Positions 8,674 through 17,257 of a DNA stretch of 64,000 nt are shown in pieces. Origin of the DNA: Oligoflexia bacterium (GTDB taxonomy: Bacteria > Bdellovibrionota > Bacteriovoracia > Bacteriovoracales > Bacteriovoracaceae); NCBI GenBank assembly GCA_015232355.1, contig JADFZW010000018.1:48395-112394 (forward strand). Reading direction: 5' to 3'. Within the stretch, counting starts at the first letter, position 1; every line of letters begins with the position of its first letter. Below the pieces are notes generated by a model. It was not told the DNA's origin, searched no databases, and worked only from the letters and a program-made list of their open reading frames with translations. The translations under genes and the position numbers were made by a program.

Positions 8674-10041
8674 TTATAAAACTCCAAATTCCTCTGCAAA
8701 TGGACGAATATTTTTACGACCAAAAAATAAGTACCAAAGGATCGCCATTACGTAGAGTAGCGAAGACCACAACACCGCCTGCTTATAATCAGCTTGTAAT
8801 AAAACACTATAGAGACAAAAGATACATAAGATCATTGCTATTCCACCTAGAACAAATCCACCCTTAACTTTAAATGGTCGCTTAAGCTCTGGTTCACTTA
8901 AACGTAATTTAAAAAATGCCAGCAAAGAAAAAAAGTAGAGTGCAACTGAACCAATAACCGAAATACAAATCACCACTGCCGTTAAACCAGTAGTGGCCGC
9001 AAGCAAACAGACAATCCCTGAAGTAATTAAGCTCCAATGTGGAGTATGAAATCTCTTATTTACTTGTGATAAAAATTTAGGCAGATATCCAGAGCGAGAC
9101 ATTGCAAACAACTGACGAGATGAACCAACAATAATTCCATGAAGAGAGGCAATCAAACCAAAAAGCCCAATGAAATTTATAAGCAAAGTTACAGTGCCCT
9201 TTTCTCCAAATACTTTCGATAGAGCGATTGGCAGAGGGAAATCCACTGCTTTAACTAAATTATAATCAGCAATTCCTGCAGTAAGAATACAAGTCAAAGA
9301 CATCATAATAAAAAGAGTTAGCATTCCAGTTAAAAAACCTTTGGGAATATCTTTTTGAGGATCAACCATCTCCTCAGCGGCCATAGCTCCTCCCTCTAGT
9401 GCTAAATAAAACCAAATCGCAAATGGTACTGAACTCATTATTCCTGAAAAACCATTAGGAATTAGAGAGAGTATTCCATTTGCTCCGTTCACGGATGCAG
9501 ATGCTGATGTGGATAGCGGACGTAACCATGAAGAGATTTCAAAGTGTGGAATGGCAGCAACCCAGAATATACATAGACCAATCAAGGCCACAATCGTAAC
9601 TATTAATTCAAAGACTGCAGATGTATGCATTCCAATCATATTTACACCCACAAAAATAGTAATGGCAAAGATTGTTGCAACCATCGCAGGAATTGCTGGG
9701 GCCATAAAATGAATATATTGTCCAACAGCTATAGCAATTGCAGGTGGAGCAAATAAAAATTCCACTAAACAAGAAAACCCGGCCAGATAACCCATAAATG
9801 GTCCGAATGCTCTTCGAGCATAAGCAGAGGGGCCACCAGCATGAGGAATGGCAGTTGCTAATTCAGAGTAACAGAGAATAAAAGTAGTATAAAAAATCGT
9901 AACAGGAATACACGCGATTAAAAGTCCAATTGGACCTCCTGTCCCGTAACCATAGCTCCATCCAAAATAATTTCCTGATATAACTAAACCAACTGCCAGC
10001 GCCCACAAATGTATTGGACGTAGTGATCGTTTTAACTCCAT
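8674..10041 (-). CDS. eat: Ethanolamine permease (APC family)
   Basis: A 455-residue inner-membrane amino acid/polyamine/organocation carrier with about twelve membrane helices. The start is typical of the ethanolamine permease subfamily ('PIHLWALAVGLVISGNYFGW' then 'GGPIGLLIACIPV'), followed by 'CYSELATAIPHAGGPSAYAR' and 'AFGPFMGYLAGFSCLVEFLF'. It is the first gene of eat-eutB-eutC-eutL. In many proteobacteria an eat-eutBC set supports ethanolamine use without a microcompartment; here eutL is added. The promoter must lie in the 415-bp gap to the divergent gene at 10457. Confidence 0.93.
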   Translation of the reverse strand: MELKRSLRPIHLWALAVGLVISGNYFGWSYGYGTGGPIGLLIACIPVTIFYTTFILCYSELATAIPHAGGPSAYARRAFGPFMGYLAGFSCLVEFLFAPPAIAIAVGQYIHFMAPAIPAMVATIFAITIFVGVNMIGMHTSAVFELIVTIVALIGLCIFWVAAIPHFEISSWLRPLSTSASASVNGANGILSLIPNGFSGIMSSVPFAIWFYLALEGGAMAAEEMVDPQKDIPKGFLTGMLTLFIMMSLTCILTAGIADYNLVKAVDFPLPIALSKVFGEKGTVTLLINFIGLFGLIASLHGIIVGSSRQLFAMSRSGYLPKFLSQVNKRFHTPHWSLITSGIVCLLAATTGLTAVVICISVIGSVALYFFSLLAFFKLRLSEPELKRPFKVKGGFVLGGIAMILCIFCLYSVLLQADYKQAVLWSSLLYVMAILWYLFFGRKNIRPFAEEFGVL

Positions 10042-10130
10042 TTCCTCTCCGAAAAATAATTTTTTTTATGTAAAGTTACGATCGCAGAAGAAGAATAAAG
10101 AGTCAATAACTTCCAATGAAACACAAGTTT

Positions 10131-10165
10131 TTATAAAGATTATAAAGATTATAAAGATTATAAAA
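10131..10165. repeat. 9-bp tandem repeat in the gap upstream of eat
   Basis: Nearly four copies of a 9-bp unit (TTATAAAGA) lie about 90 bp upstream of the eat start, inside the 415-bp gap between the eut operon and the divergent gene at 10457. The rest of the gap is AT-rich. I see no convincing cobalamin riboswitch, terminator or additional gene in it. A change in copy number would alter spacing of promoter elements on either side, but no promoter was identified with certainty. Confidence 0.75.
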
Positions 10166-10456
10166 TTAAAATCATTAAAATATTTTTATTTATGAGTACA
10201 AACAAAATGTGAGATAAATTAACTTGATTTTTATTGATTTTTACGACAATCTTTATGTAGCGGTTATCATATGTTTGCTATGCAGGGTTTTTTTAGCTAA
10301 TTTTTATGAATACACCACACATTTATATCTAGAATAATTTGCCATTGCCGATACATTAGTTAGATAAAGTATAACAAATATCGCTCTTGTATTTGCCATA
10401 AATACTTAAATGAATAATAACAAACAAATCAAACTAGAGCAGACAATCAACAATGG

Positions 10457-11233
10457 ATGAAAATAATGGACGATAACAAACAGGAAAAGAAAAAGTACTC
10501 TCATTACAACAACAACAGCAACAATAACAACAACAGCAATAACACTTTCAGAGGCAATGGAGGTTATTGGGACAAAGAACGTCAAGGTGGTGGAGGCGGC
10601 AGAGGACGCGATCGAGATCGAGACGGTGGTGGTGCTGGTGGTGGGCGCGAGAGAAGACCTCACTATAACAACAATAACAGAAAATATAATGATTATAATG
10701 GCAATGGAGGCGGAGGTGGTGCTGGCGGTTCTGGCGGCGGCAGCGATAACAATGCTAACAATAAACATCTAGCTCCTAGTAATCCGAATCTAGTTGGTCA
10801 CATCGGTGCTTGGGCCGGAAACTATGTGGAAGTTGATACTGATATTATGGAAAGAATTCGTCGTGAAGCACGCAATCGCTATATGGAACCAAGTTATCTG
10901 GTAAATACAATTTTAAAAGAATTCTTTTTTAATAGAAAAAATATTAACAGTGTCGGTAGAGATGGTAGAGATAGCAGAGATCAACAACAACAAAATCGAT
11001 TTAGTACATGCCCTAAGTGTGGTGTAAATTTAAACGACTTCAGAAGAGATAATAGAAATACAAAAAGTACTCCTGCTAACAATAGTAATACTACTGCTAC
11101 TTCTACTACTGTTACTACTACTAGCAATAGCAGTAAAAAAATAAAAATAAGAGAACGTATCATTGGATTCTTCAAAGAATTTAAAAAAAAATTTAATCTT
11201 ATTAAAATAACTAATAACAAGTCAAAAAAGTAG
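10457..11233 (+). CDS. Low-complexity RGG/Asn-rich protein with ribbon-helix-helix-like core and CxxC knuckle
   Basis: Unrecognised as a named family. The N-terminal 110 residues are disordered: Asn runs, then Gly/Arg/Asp stretches ('RGRDRDRDGGGAGGG'), as in RNA-binding RGG regions. A compact segment follows at about residues 121-160: 'NYVEVDTDIMERIRREARNR' then 'YMEPSYLVNTILKEFF'. One strand plus two helices resembles a ribbon-helix-helix DNA-binding fold. Next come a single zinc-knuckle half 'CPKCGVNLND', a Ser/Thr/Asn linker and a basic tail. A nucleic-acid-binding role is inferred. ATG codons at 10457 and 10466 are both possible; the second gives a start 'MDDNKQEKKK'. It lies 9 bp upstream of the binding protein at 11243. 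Confidence 0.65.
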   Translation: MKIMDDNKQEKKKYSHYNNNSNNNNNSNNTFRGNGGYWDKERQGGGGGRGRDRDRDGGGAGGGRERRPHYNNNNRKYNDYNGNGGGGGAGGSGGGSDNNANNKHLAPSNPNLVGHIGAWAGNYVEVDTDIMERIRREARNRYMEPSYLVNTILKEFFFNRKNINSVGRDGRDSRDQQQQNRFSTCPKCGVNLNDFRRDNRNTKSTPANNSNTTATSTTVTTTSNSSKKIKIRERIIGFFKEFKKKFNLIKITNNKSKK

Positions 11234-11242
11234 ATATTTTTT

Positions 11243-12181
11243 ATGAAAACTATTAATGATTTTAAGATTACAAAATTATTTTCCCTCTATATTTCATTTT
11301 CTCTATCACTGTGCTTATTCTTAAGCTTATTATGTTCAATATGCTTACCTATTAATAACAGTGAAGCAAAAGATAAGATCAAGTGGGTGATTATGGATTT
11401 CCCACCAGCTTACTTTATTAGTGGCCCATTAAAAGGAAAGGGTTTTGCACAAGTAGCGCTTGAAATATTTGTTAAAAATCTTCCAGAATATGAACATGAA
11501 TTCGTTGAACTATCTGGTGTGGCGGCCAATGCTCTTCTTCTTAAACACAGTGATAAAAATATTTTATTAGCAGCACCCATGCACGGGATGACTGTACAAA
11601 AAGCTAAGGCAGATGGTTACAACATTATTCTCTCTAATCCAACACTATACGTTCCTCCTATTGGAATTGCAGTAAGAAAAGAGGATCTTAACAAATTTTC
11701 CAATGGTGATCCTGTCTCTTTGGAAAAGTTGTTACAAAATAACAAACTATCCTTAGGAGTTCCAAATTACAAATCTGGTGGAATATCTAAAGAAGTAACC
11801 GACTTAATAGAAAAATACAAGGACAAGGTTACAGTCAACAATGATAATACTGCTAAACCATCTGTTCTTATTAAACAGCTATTAAATAAACGCTTCGATT
11901 ATGCCATAAACTGGGCATTTGCCATTCACAATGCAATTGTAGAATTACAGGTTAAAGATCAAGTTGTTTTTATTCCCATAACCGAAGTTCCCTTTGATTC
12001 AGGACCATCTCACGCTCTATTTTCCAACACCGCTAATGCCAAAGTATTAGTAGAAAAAATAAATAAAATTATTATTACAGATGAATACAAAAAAGCTGTA
12101 ATCGCCTCTTTAACTCAATTTATTCCTGATAACATTATAAAACAGTATTCTGATTTAAATAATGAGAAGTTAGGAAATTAG
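11243..12181 (+). CDS. Periplasmic substrate-binding-like protein (SBP_bac_3 / TIGR02285-like)
   Basis: A 312-residue exported protein. An N-terminal hydrophobic segment at about residues 12-36 ends near 'SEAKDKIKWVI'. The body has the two-lobe layout of extracellular solute-binding proteins. It opens with 'WVIMDFPPAYFISGPLKGKG', as seen in the TIGR02285-like group where Pro-Pro and Gly-Gly lie before the first helix. Typical lobe-two features are 'YVPPIGIAVRKEDL', 'LSLGVPNYKSGG' and 'FDYAINWAFAIHNAI'. No transporter components adjoin it, so it may serve a sensor or a distant importer. It ends in a hexanucleotide tandem repeat that separates it from the convergent OPT gene. Confidence 0.75.
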   Translation: MKTINDFKITKLFSLYISFSLSLCLFLSLLCSICLPINNSEAKDKIKWVIMDFPPAYFISGPLKGKGFAQVALEIFVKNLPEYEHEFVELSGVAANALLLKHSDKNILLAAPMHGMTVQKAKADGYNIILSNPTLYVPPIGIAVRKEDLNKFSNGDPVSLEKLLQNNKLSLGVPNYKSGGISKEVTDLIEKYKDKVTVNNDNTAKPSVLIKQLLNKRFDYAINWAFAIHNAIVELQVKDQVVFIPITEVPFDSGPSHALFSNTANAKVLVEKINKIIITDEYKKAVIASLTQFIPDNIIKQYSDLNNEKLGN

Positions 12182-12190
12182 AAGTAGAAG

Positions 12191-12244
12191 TAAAAGTAAA
12201 AGTAAAAGTAAAAGTAAAAGTAAAAGTAAAAGTAAAAGTAAAAA
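12191..12244. repeat. (TAAAAG)9 hexanucleotide tandem repeat between convergent genes
   Basis: Nine perfect copies of TAAAAG directly follow the stop of the gene at 11243 and reach to within 5 bp of the end of the OPT gene on the other strand. It sits where a bidirectional terminator would be expected, but it has no dyad symmetry. Copy-number slippage is likely. Confidence 0.95.
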
Positions 12245-12248
12245 TATA

Positions 12249-14138
12249 TTACCGTAATAATTCAAGAAACATTGCAATTGCTGGAAGTAGAATTGATCCC
12301 ACGATTGCTTCTCCTGCTACAAGCCCTGAAGCAATAGGTACTGCAAACATTTCGTAACTACCCTCTTTTAGTGTAGATAATTTGCGCCAAACTGCTGAGA
12401 TCACACTTCCTATGGCCATAGCAATATTTAAGCTTGCAGGAAGAATAAGTGCAAATCCTAAAGCAGCAGGAATTGGAACCCACCAAAAACGACTTACTTC
12501 ATTTCCATGTGAATCACGTTTTTTAACTGCTAATAAAAGTTCAAATAAAATTCCAATCACGATTGCAATTATAGATGCTGTTAAAGCTCCACGAGGAAGA
12601 TATCCCAACCCTTGTTCCATTACAATTGCAAGAGTGGCGATTTTAAGACCTGTAGGGGCCGATAATTGGCCAGGATTCAAACCAATACCATAAGTGTGTT
12701 GGAGCATAGAAAATACAAGCGGAGTAAGAAAAGCGCCAATTGGAATCACAATAAGCTGGGCCAAAATAAGTGTTTTAAATTTTCCTCCCAACCTTTGAGC
12801 AACCCAAAATGATGGAACAACATTTTCAGAGGCAGCTTGAGGACTTGCACTTATGTAAGCAGCACTTAAATTAGAGCGAATTTGAGCAGGCCAAATTAAT
12901 CCAAATAAAAACTGAGTGGCATTGGCCATAAGTGAGACTGGACCTGAACCAGTAATACCAAGTACACGAAGGCCCGCCACAATCAAAACAGGTTGTATGG
13001 CCACTGCTAAAAGTACCTCTGGCCAAGGCATTGCAAACCAAGAACTAGTTAACCACACAAGTAGAATCACACTGACTGTAATACCAGTCAGTGTCCACCA
13101 CAAAGGAATATATTCATCTGCAAGAGATGGTTGCTCCTCTGGTAATTTGATATTATTTTTCTTATTCTTTCTACTCTCTAACATGTTTTGAACAACTGGG
13201 ATAATTACACTGGTTAAAGCAGCTGCAATCATCATGGCAGTCGCCGGCCACATCATCCACTGTACAACATATTTAAAGTGAGAACTGGCCTGTACATACT
13301 CGGCAGCATGACCACAATTGGTAGTTAAAAAATTAAGTACATTTGTTTTTTCCAATCCATCTAAACCAGCTGTAAACTTATCAACATATGCACTACAAGT
13401 ATCAAAATTTTGTGTAGTCACACCTGAAAGCGATGATAATTTCGCCGCCTTCTCTCCAAAAGCAGCTACCATCCAAGCTCCTAAGAGACCAGAGAGTCCA
13501 ACTGATAATGGCACTAACATTCCAATTCCTATAGCTGCCATCTCAAGACCCATTGAAATATTTAGAGCTGCATTTCCTACAATCGGAGTAATCACTCCAA
13601 GTCCATCTCGTAAGAAAGTTAAAAATCCTGCACTAAGTGTACTAATTGTTAAAACATCTCTTCTTGTTTTTGTTATAGCACTTGCCTTTGGATCAGTCAG
13701 CGTTTGCGCCACTCCCAAAGTTGCTTTACTACCAGGCCAAGGAATAGATTTATCTTTTAAGATTGCATTTCTAGGAAGAATCCCCATGAAAATACCGAGA
13801 TTCGCAGAGACCAATAACCAAATAAACATTTGCATACTTGTAGGATTAAAACCAATATCTCGTTTGAAAACATTTTGAATGTAAAAAAATGCAGCAAGAA
13901 TTACCACCATGAAAGCAATACCAGAGACAATTCCAATCATGGTTTGAATGATATTGAGTTGAATCGCAAGCTCTTTACCATTCATTCTCTTACCAAGAAA
14001 ATAGGCGGCCAAAAACATTCCACCCATTGTAAGATCCACACTCTGACCTAATTTTAAAGTAACATATGGGGTTGCTGCTGCAGCAACTGCACACAACATT
14101 ATACCTAAAAACATTAATCTCCAATTCAATTCCTTCAC
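12249..14138 (-). CDS. OPT-family oligopeptide/metal-chelate transporter
   Basis: A 629-residue integral membrane protein with roughly 15 hydrophobic segments, matching prokaryotic OPT transporters in length and motifs: 'PYVTLKLGQSVDLTMGGMFL' near the N-terminus, 'SANLGIFMGILPRNAILKDK' and 'IPWPGSKATLGVAQTL', then 'GITGSGPVSLMANATQFLFG', 'TGLKIATLAIVMEQGLGYLP' and 'ALGFALILPASLNIAMAIG'. The family moves small peptides or metal chelates with protons. A hydrophilic loop ('ESRKNKKNNIKLPEEQPSLA') lies between the halves. It stands alone; the 249-bp gap upstream of its start is AT-rich and may hold promoters for it and the divergent RhoGEF gene. Confidence 0.92.
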   Translation of the reverse strand: MKELNWRLMFLGIMLCAVAAAATPYVTLKLGQSVDLTMGGMFLAAYFLGKRMNGKELAIQLNIIQTMIGIVSGIAFMVVILAAFFYIQNVFKRDIGFNPTSMQMFIWLLVSANLGIFMGILPRNAILKDKSIPWPGSKATLGVAQTLTDPKASAITKTRRDVLTISTLSAGFLTFLRDGLGVITPIVGNAALNISMGLEMAAIGIGMLVPLSVGLSGLLGAWMVAAFGEKAAKLSSLSGVTTQNFDTCSAYVDKFTAGLDGLEKTNVLNFLTTNCGHAAEYVQASSHFKYVVQWMMWPATAMMIAAALTSVIIPVVQNMLESRKNKKNNIKLPEEQPSLADEYIPLWWTLTGITVSVILLVWLTSSWFAMPWPEVLLAVAIQPVLIVAGLRVLGITGSGPVSLMANATQFLFGLIWPAQIRSNLSAAYISASPQAASENVVPSFWVAQRLGGKFKTLILAQLIVIPIGAFLTPLVFSMLQHTYGIGLNPGQLSAPTGLKIATLAIVMEQGLGYLPRGALTASIIAIVIGILFELLLAVKKRDSHGNEVSRFWWVPIPAALGFALILPASLNIAMAIGSVISAVWRKLSTLKEGSYEMFAVPIASGLVAGEAIVGSILLPAIAMFLELLR

Positions 14139-14387
14139 CTAAACACTCCTTTAAAAAAATTAAAATAATGTAACGATAGATTTTTTTAAAAGATATTATA
14201 ATCTCAACCTAATCACAACTTATTTATTAAGCAAATTTTATGTATCCAAACGACAAGTAAGTCGTAAGCGTAAGTAATATTGTTTCACAGACAATCAATA
14301 AAGTTTTTTTTATTTCTTCCGATATGTCATTCATATTCATATGTAAACAATATACAAGACAAGTAAACAAGTAACAGGAGATTTAAA

Positions 14388-15710
14388 ATGAATCGTAAAA
14401 TCTTTAATTATTATTACGATCAAAAATTTCCATTCTTTTTTTCATTCTTTTTTCCATTCTTTTTATTGACGATCATATTGTCTTATTTTTCTTTCACCTC
14501 AAACACTAGTGCCACCCAAGAAAATTTTGTAGAAATAAATGATCAATGTAAAAGTACAAACAATTATCTCAATCAAAACAAACAAATCGTCTCTGATGAC
14601 ACTGCCAATGATATCATGAAAACGCTTGATAAAATTATGCCTGTAAATTGCAAGAAGATATTATATCAATTATCAAAAGAACTAATCGAAGCAGAAAAAA
14701 AACATACTCCACATGATGAAATAACTGGTGGTAACGTTTCCAACGTCTCTCGTCTCTTTAGTAAAGAAAATCATGTAAAGAAAATATATGCAGAAATATT
14801 AACTACAGAAAAAGCATATAACGATCAATTATCAAAGCTTGTAAAAGTTTTCATTGATAACAAAAAGAGCATTAATAAAAATATTTATTATACAACTTCT
14901 GACTTGCAGACAATCACAAACATTACAAATGCTATAATCAAAATCTACGATATAAGTTCAAATTTCATCCTTTACATCGAATCCTTTATCCACAATCCAA
15001 CTTCCATACAAAATACAACATTTTTTGAAACAAAAAACATAGATGATATAGTTAACAATTATTCAACATATATAATAAATAATCCTGATCTAACAGAAAA
15101 AATAAGTGAGAAAAAATATTTAAAATATATCAAAAGCAATTTAAAGTTTTCAGATTTTACATCTCTTGAGATCAACCCCGTCCAACGAATGCCTAGATAC
15201 ATTCTTCTTTACAAAGAACTTTTAAAAAATATTACTCAAAGAGATTGCCCACAAATCTATGAAACAACCGTTAGTATTCATAAAACATTTTCCGAGATCA
15301 CTGATTCTATTAATAAAAAATCTGCCAAAGCAGCAGTAGAAAGATTAAGTACTGATTTAAATAAATTTGATCCTCTGGAGCTTACTTACTTTAAGAAGTG
15401 GGGAAAAATTAAAAAGGTTTATCACGCTATTGACAATGAAAAAGATAAATCATTAGCAGCAAATAATCTTTATTTATTACTTAAAGAACATACGGACAAT
15501 GGGGATCCAGTCACTGGAAAAACATTACGCAAAAGTTTCACAAAAGAAGAGATGAAAATAATATTACTCTCAACAGACGTTAAAAGCACATACAACTATT
15601 ACCTTATCAATGGTGAAAAAAATAAAAATAAAAATAAAACCAAAAGCGATGCAAATCCCAGACCCAAGGAAGATAAAAATATAAAATTGCTTTTGGACTT
15701 CAATTTTTAA
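14388..15710 (+). CDS. Secreted protein with a RhoGEF (Dbl homology) domain
   Basis: A 440-residue protein with a strong N-terminal hydrophobic signal (about residues 14-36) and a region matching the Dbl-homology fold of eukaryotic Rho guanine-nucleotide exchange factors. The first conserved block is at about residues 133-149 ('IYAEILTTEKAYNDQL') and the third at 260-281 ('LEINPVQRMPRYILLYKELL'), with the intervening helices at normal spacing ('FILYIESF', 'YLKYIKSNLKF'). Dbl domains load GTP on Rho-family GTPases, which bacteria lack, so the target would be in a eukaryotic host. No PH domain follows. The tail is basic ('NKNKNKTKSDANPRPKED'). It has no operon partner; the next gene converges on it. 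The fold assignment rests on motif matching by eye. Confidence 0.8.
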   Translation: MNRKIFNYYYDQKFPFFFSFFFPFFLLTIILSYFSFTSNTSATQENFVEINDQCKSTNNYLNQNKQIVSDDTANDIMKTLDKIMPVNCKKILYQLSKELIEAEKKHTPHDEITGGNVSNVSRLFSKENHVKKIYAEILTTEKAYNDQLSKLVKVFIDNKKSINKNIYYTTSDLQTITNITNAIIKIYDISSNFILYIESFIHNPTSIQNTTFFETKNIDDIVNNYSTYIINNPDLTEKISEKKYLKYIKSNLKFSDFTSLEINPVQRMPRYILLYKELLKNITQRDCPQIYETTVSIHKTFSEITDSINKKSAKAAVERLSTDLNKFDPLELTYFKKWGKIKKVYHAIDNEKDKSLAANNLYLLLKEHTDNGDPVTGKTLRKSFTKEEMKIILLSTDVKSTYNYYLINGEKNKNKNKTKSDANPRPKEDKNIKLLLDFNF

Positions 15711-15732
15711 TCTCTTTACTCATTACTCATTT

Positions 15733-16716
15733 CTATTTTTTATTTTCATATTGAGGCAAATCAACTGAAGTGTAATGTTTGTTCACTACTTTTTTTAATT
15801 CCTTGGATAATTTTGAAGCAGCACCATCAACAGGGAATGTTTCTTTGGGCATTTTTCTTTTGATACTATAATCATATATTTTTTCAGCAGAAAAAACCGC
15901 ATTCAAAGGACCCAATGCCAACAAACCAAACGGAAGACTCAAAGGTAGTGTTGCTAGACCAATAATTCTTTTTGCTTTTTCAGAATTAGTCATCTGATCA
16001 TATGAAGGAAGAGAAGACGATATTGGCCTACCTATAGGAAGAGTATCTATTAATAAAGGATTTGATAATACGACACCTCTAAAATATCTGGCCATTAAAT
16101 TAGATTTAATCTCACCGGCCCCTACACTAGTTCTCATCAATACATTCCAGTATTGTTTTTCAAAAAAATTTAATTTATTCAAACCTTTTCCATAAAAAAG
16201 AATATCACGTGCACGATCACACCGCAATTCAAAATCCTTCTTTATTTCCACTAATTTTTCTGATCTTATTTTTTCTAATTCTTTACTATCAAGATCCACA
16301 TTAGCAATAGCATTTAAATTTTTAAGAATATAAGGGCACTCTCCTCTATCTTTCTTTGAACCAACACCATTTTTTCCCATATAGCACATCTTAACCACAG
16401 TCTCATTAAACAATGATGTCGCCACTTTTGACAATTCTTTAATTTTTGCACCTGGTATCTCATAAATGTTTTGATTGTCAGAATAACATTTTTGTGGATT
16501 ACTTGAAAGATCTTTAACTTTCATTTTAAATTCCTTTATCTCCTTTATTGGAATAAATGATTCTTCTGAAGCATATGCTTCTTCTGAAGCATATGAAGTG
16601 CAGGATGTGTAGAAAGTGTATATAGTGGAGGATATAAAACAAACAACCGATAACATGCAATAGGTACTGATAGCAATAAAACAATTGTTTGTTATTTTTA
16701 ATAATTTTAAATTCAC
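15733..16716 (-). CDS. Hypothetical exported protein
   Basis: No family recognised. The 327-residue product has an N-terminal hydrophobic segment (about residues 10-40, probably a signal peptide). A duplicated motif follows ('YASEEAYASEESF') coded by a 15-bp direct repeat at 16563-16577 and 16581-16595. The body is charged and helical with several Cys. A hydrophobic stretch near residue 265 ('ATLPLSLPFGLLALGPLNA') could insert in a membrane. It converges on the RhoGEF gene with a 22-bp gap, so an effector or accessory role for that protein is possible, but nothing in the sequence shows it. Confidence 0.6.
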   Translation of the reverse strand: MNLKLLKITNNCFIAISTYCMLSVVCFISSTIYTFYTSCTSYASEEAYASEESFIPIKEIKEFKMKVKDLSSNPQKCYSDNQNIYEIPGAKIKELSKVATSLFNETVVKMCYMGKNGVGSKKDRGECPYILKNLNAIANVDLDSKELEKIRSEKLVEIKKDFELRCDRARDILFYGKGLNKLNFFEKQYWNVLMRTSVGAGEIKSNLMARYFRGVVLSNPLLIDTLPIGRPISSSLPSYDQMTNSEKAKRIIGLATLPLSLPFGLLALGPLNAVFSAEKIYDYSIKRKMPKETFPVDGAASKLSKELKKVVNKHYTSVDLPQYENKK

Positions 16717-16906
16717 AAAGACTCCTTTGATAATTTTAATTACTATTAATGTTAGTGTATCTTTGTTTATCTATTTCAATTATCGCTCAAACAACATCTC
16801 TCCTGATATTGAAATAATTTATTTCTTTGTTAGCATGTGATTACAAACAGATATTATATAGCATAAAAAAAAATTATTTTGTATTGTCTGTCCACAAACA
16901 ATGGCA

Positions 16907-16962
16907 ACATTATTTTATTTACATTATTTTATTTACATTATTTTATTTACATTATTTTATTT
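16907..16962. repeat. Four copies of a 14-bp tandem repeat
   Basis: Four perfect head-to-tail copies of ACATTATTTTATTT lie in the 541-bp gap between the hypothetical gene (start 16716) and the ATPase gene (end 17258). A short open frame crosses them but is repetitive and not convincing as a gene. The gap also carries the MITE-like element at 17029-17238; otherwise I see nothing in it. Confidence 0.95.
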
Positions 16963-17028
16963 ACTGTATTTGTTTATTTTTTAGTTAGAAAATTATTACA
17001 TAAAAGTATCAGTGCCACACCATCTATA

Positions 17029-17238
17029 GGGGATACTCAACAACTTAGGGTAAATAAAAATTTTTCAGTAATCAGGTAACAGGATCAGCAAACAGGAGCA
17101 GTTAACAGTAATGGTTCTCCCCAAAATTTTCATTCGGAGGGAACGGTAAAACTTCTTCCTGCTAACCGCAACTGTTTGCTGATCCTGTTACCTGCTTGCT
17201 GAATTTTTTTTATTTACCCTAACTTATTGAGTATGCCC
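17029..17238. mobile_element. 210-bp MITE-like element with 7-bp target duplication
   Basis: A non-coding element with long imperfect terminal inverted repeats. The left end begins GGGGATACTCAA and the right end, read inward, GGGCATACTCAA. Pairing then continues for about 65 bp through TAAATAAAAA, CAGGTAACAGGATCAGCAAA and beyond, so the single strand would fold into one long hairpin. It is flanked by the direct repeat ATCTATA (17022-17028 and 17239-17245), evidence of transposition. A nearly identical inverted copy lies at 59075-59323. A second nested dyad (GGTTCTCC ... GGAGGGAAC) sits at the centre. No transposase is encoded; it would have to be mobilised in trans. Confidence 0.93.
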
Positions 17239-17257
17239 ATCTATAGGACTAATTGAG

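Noticed and set aside
5711..10041. Complete ethanolamine microcompartment locus
   Set aside because: Only EutL of the shell proteins is present, without encapsulation partners or aldehyde enzymes. A compartment cannot be claimed from this window.
12191..16962. CRISPR arrays
   Set aside because: The arrays at 12191 and 16907 are pure tandem repeats without spacers, and no cas gene is present.
16879..17079. Short gene across the 14-bp repeats
   Set aside because: The frame is made of repeat-coded residues and runs into the MITE-like element, so it is not a credible gene.
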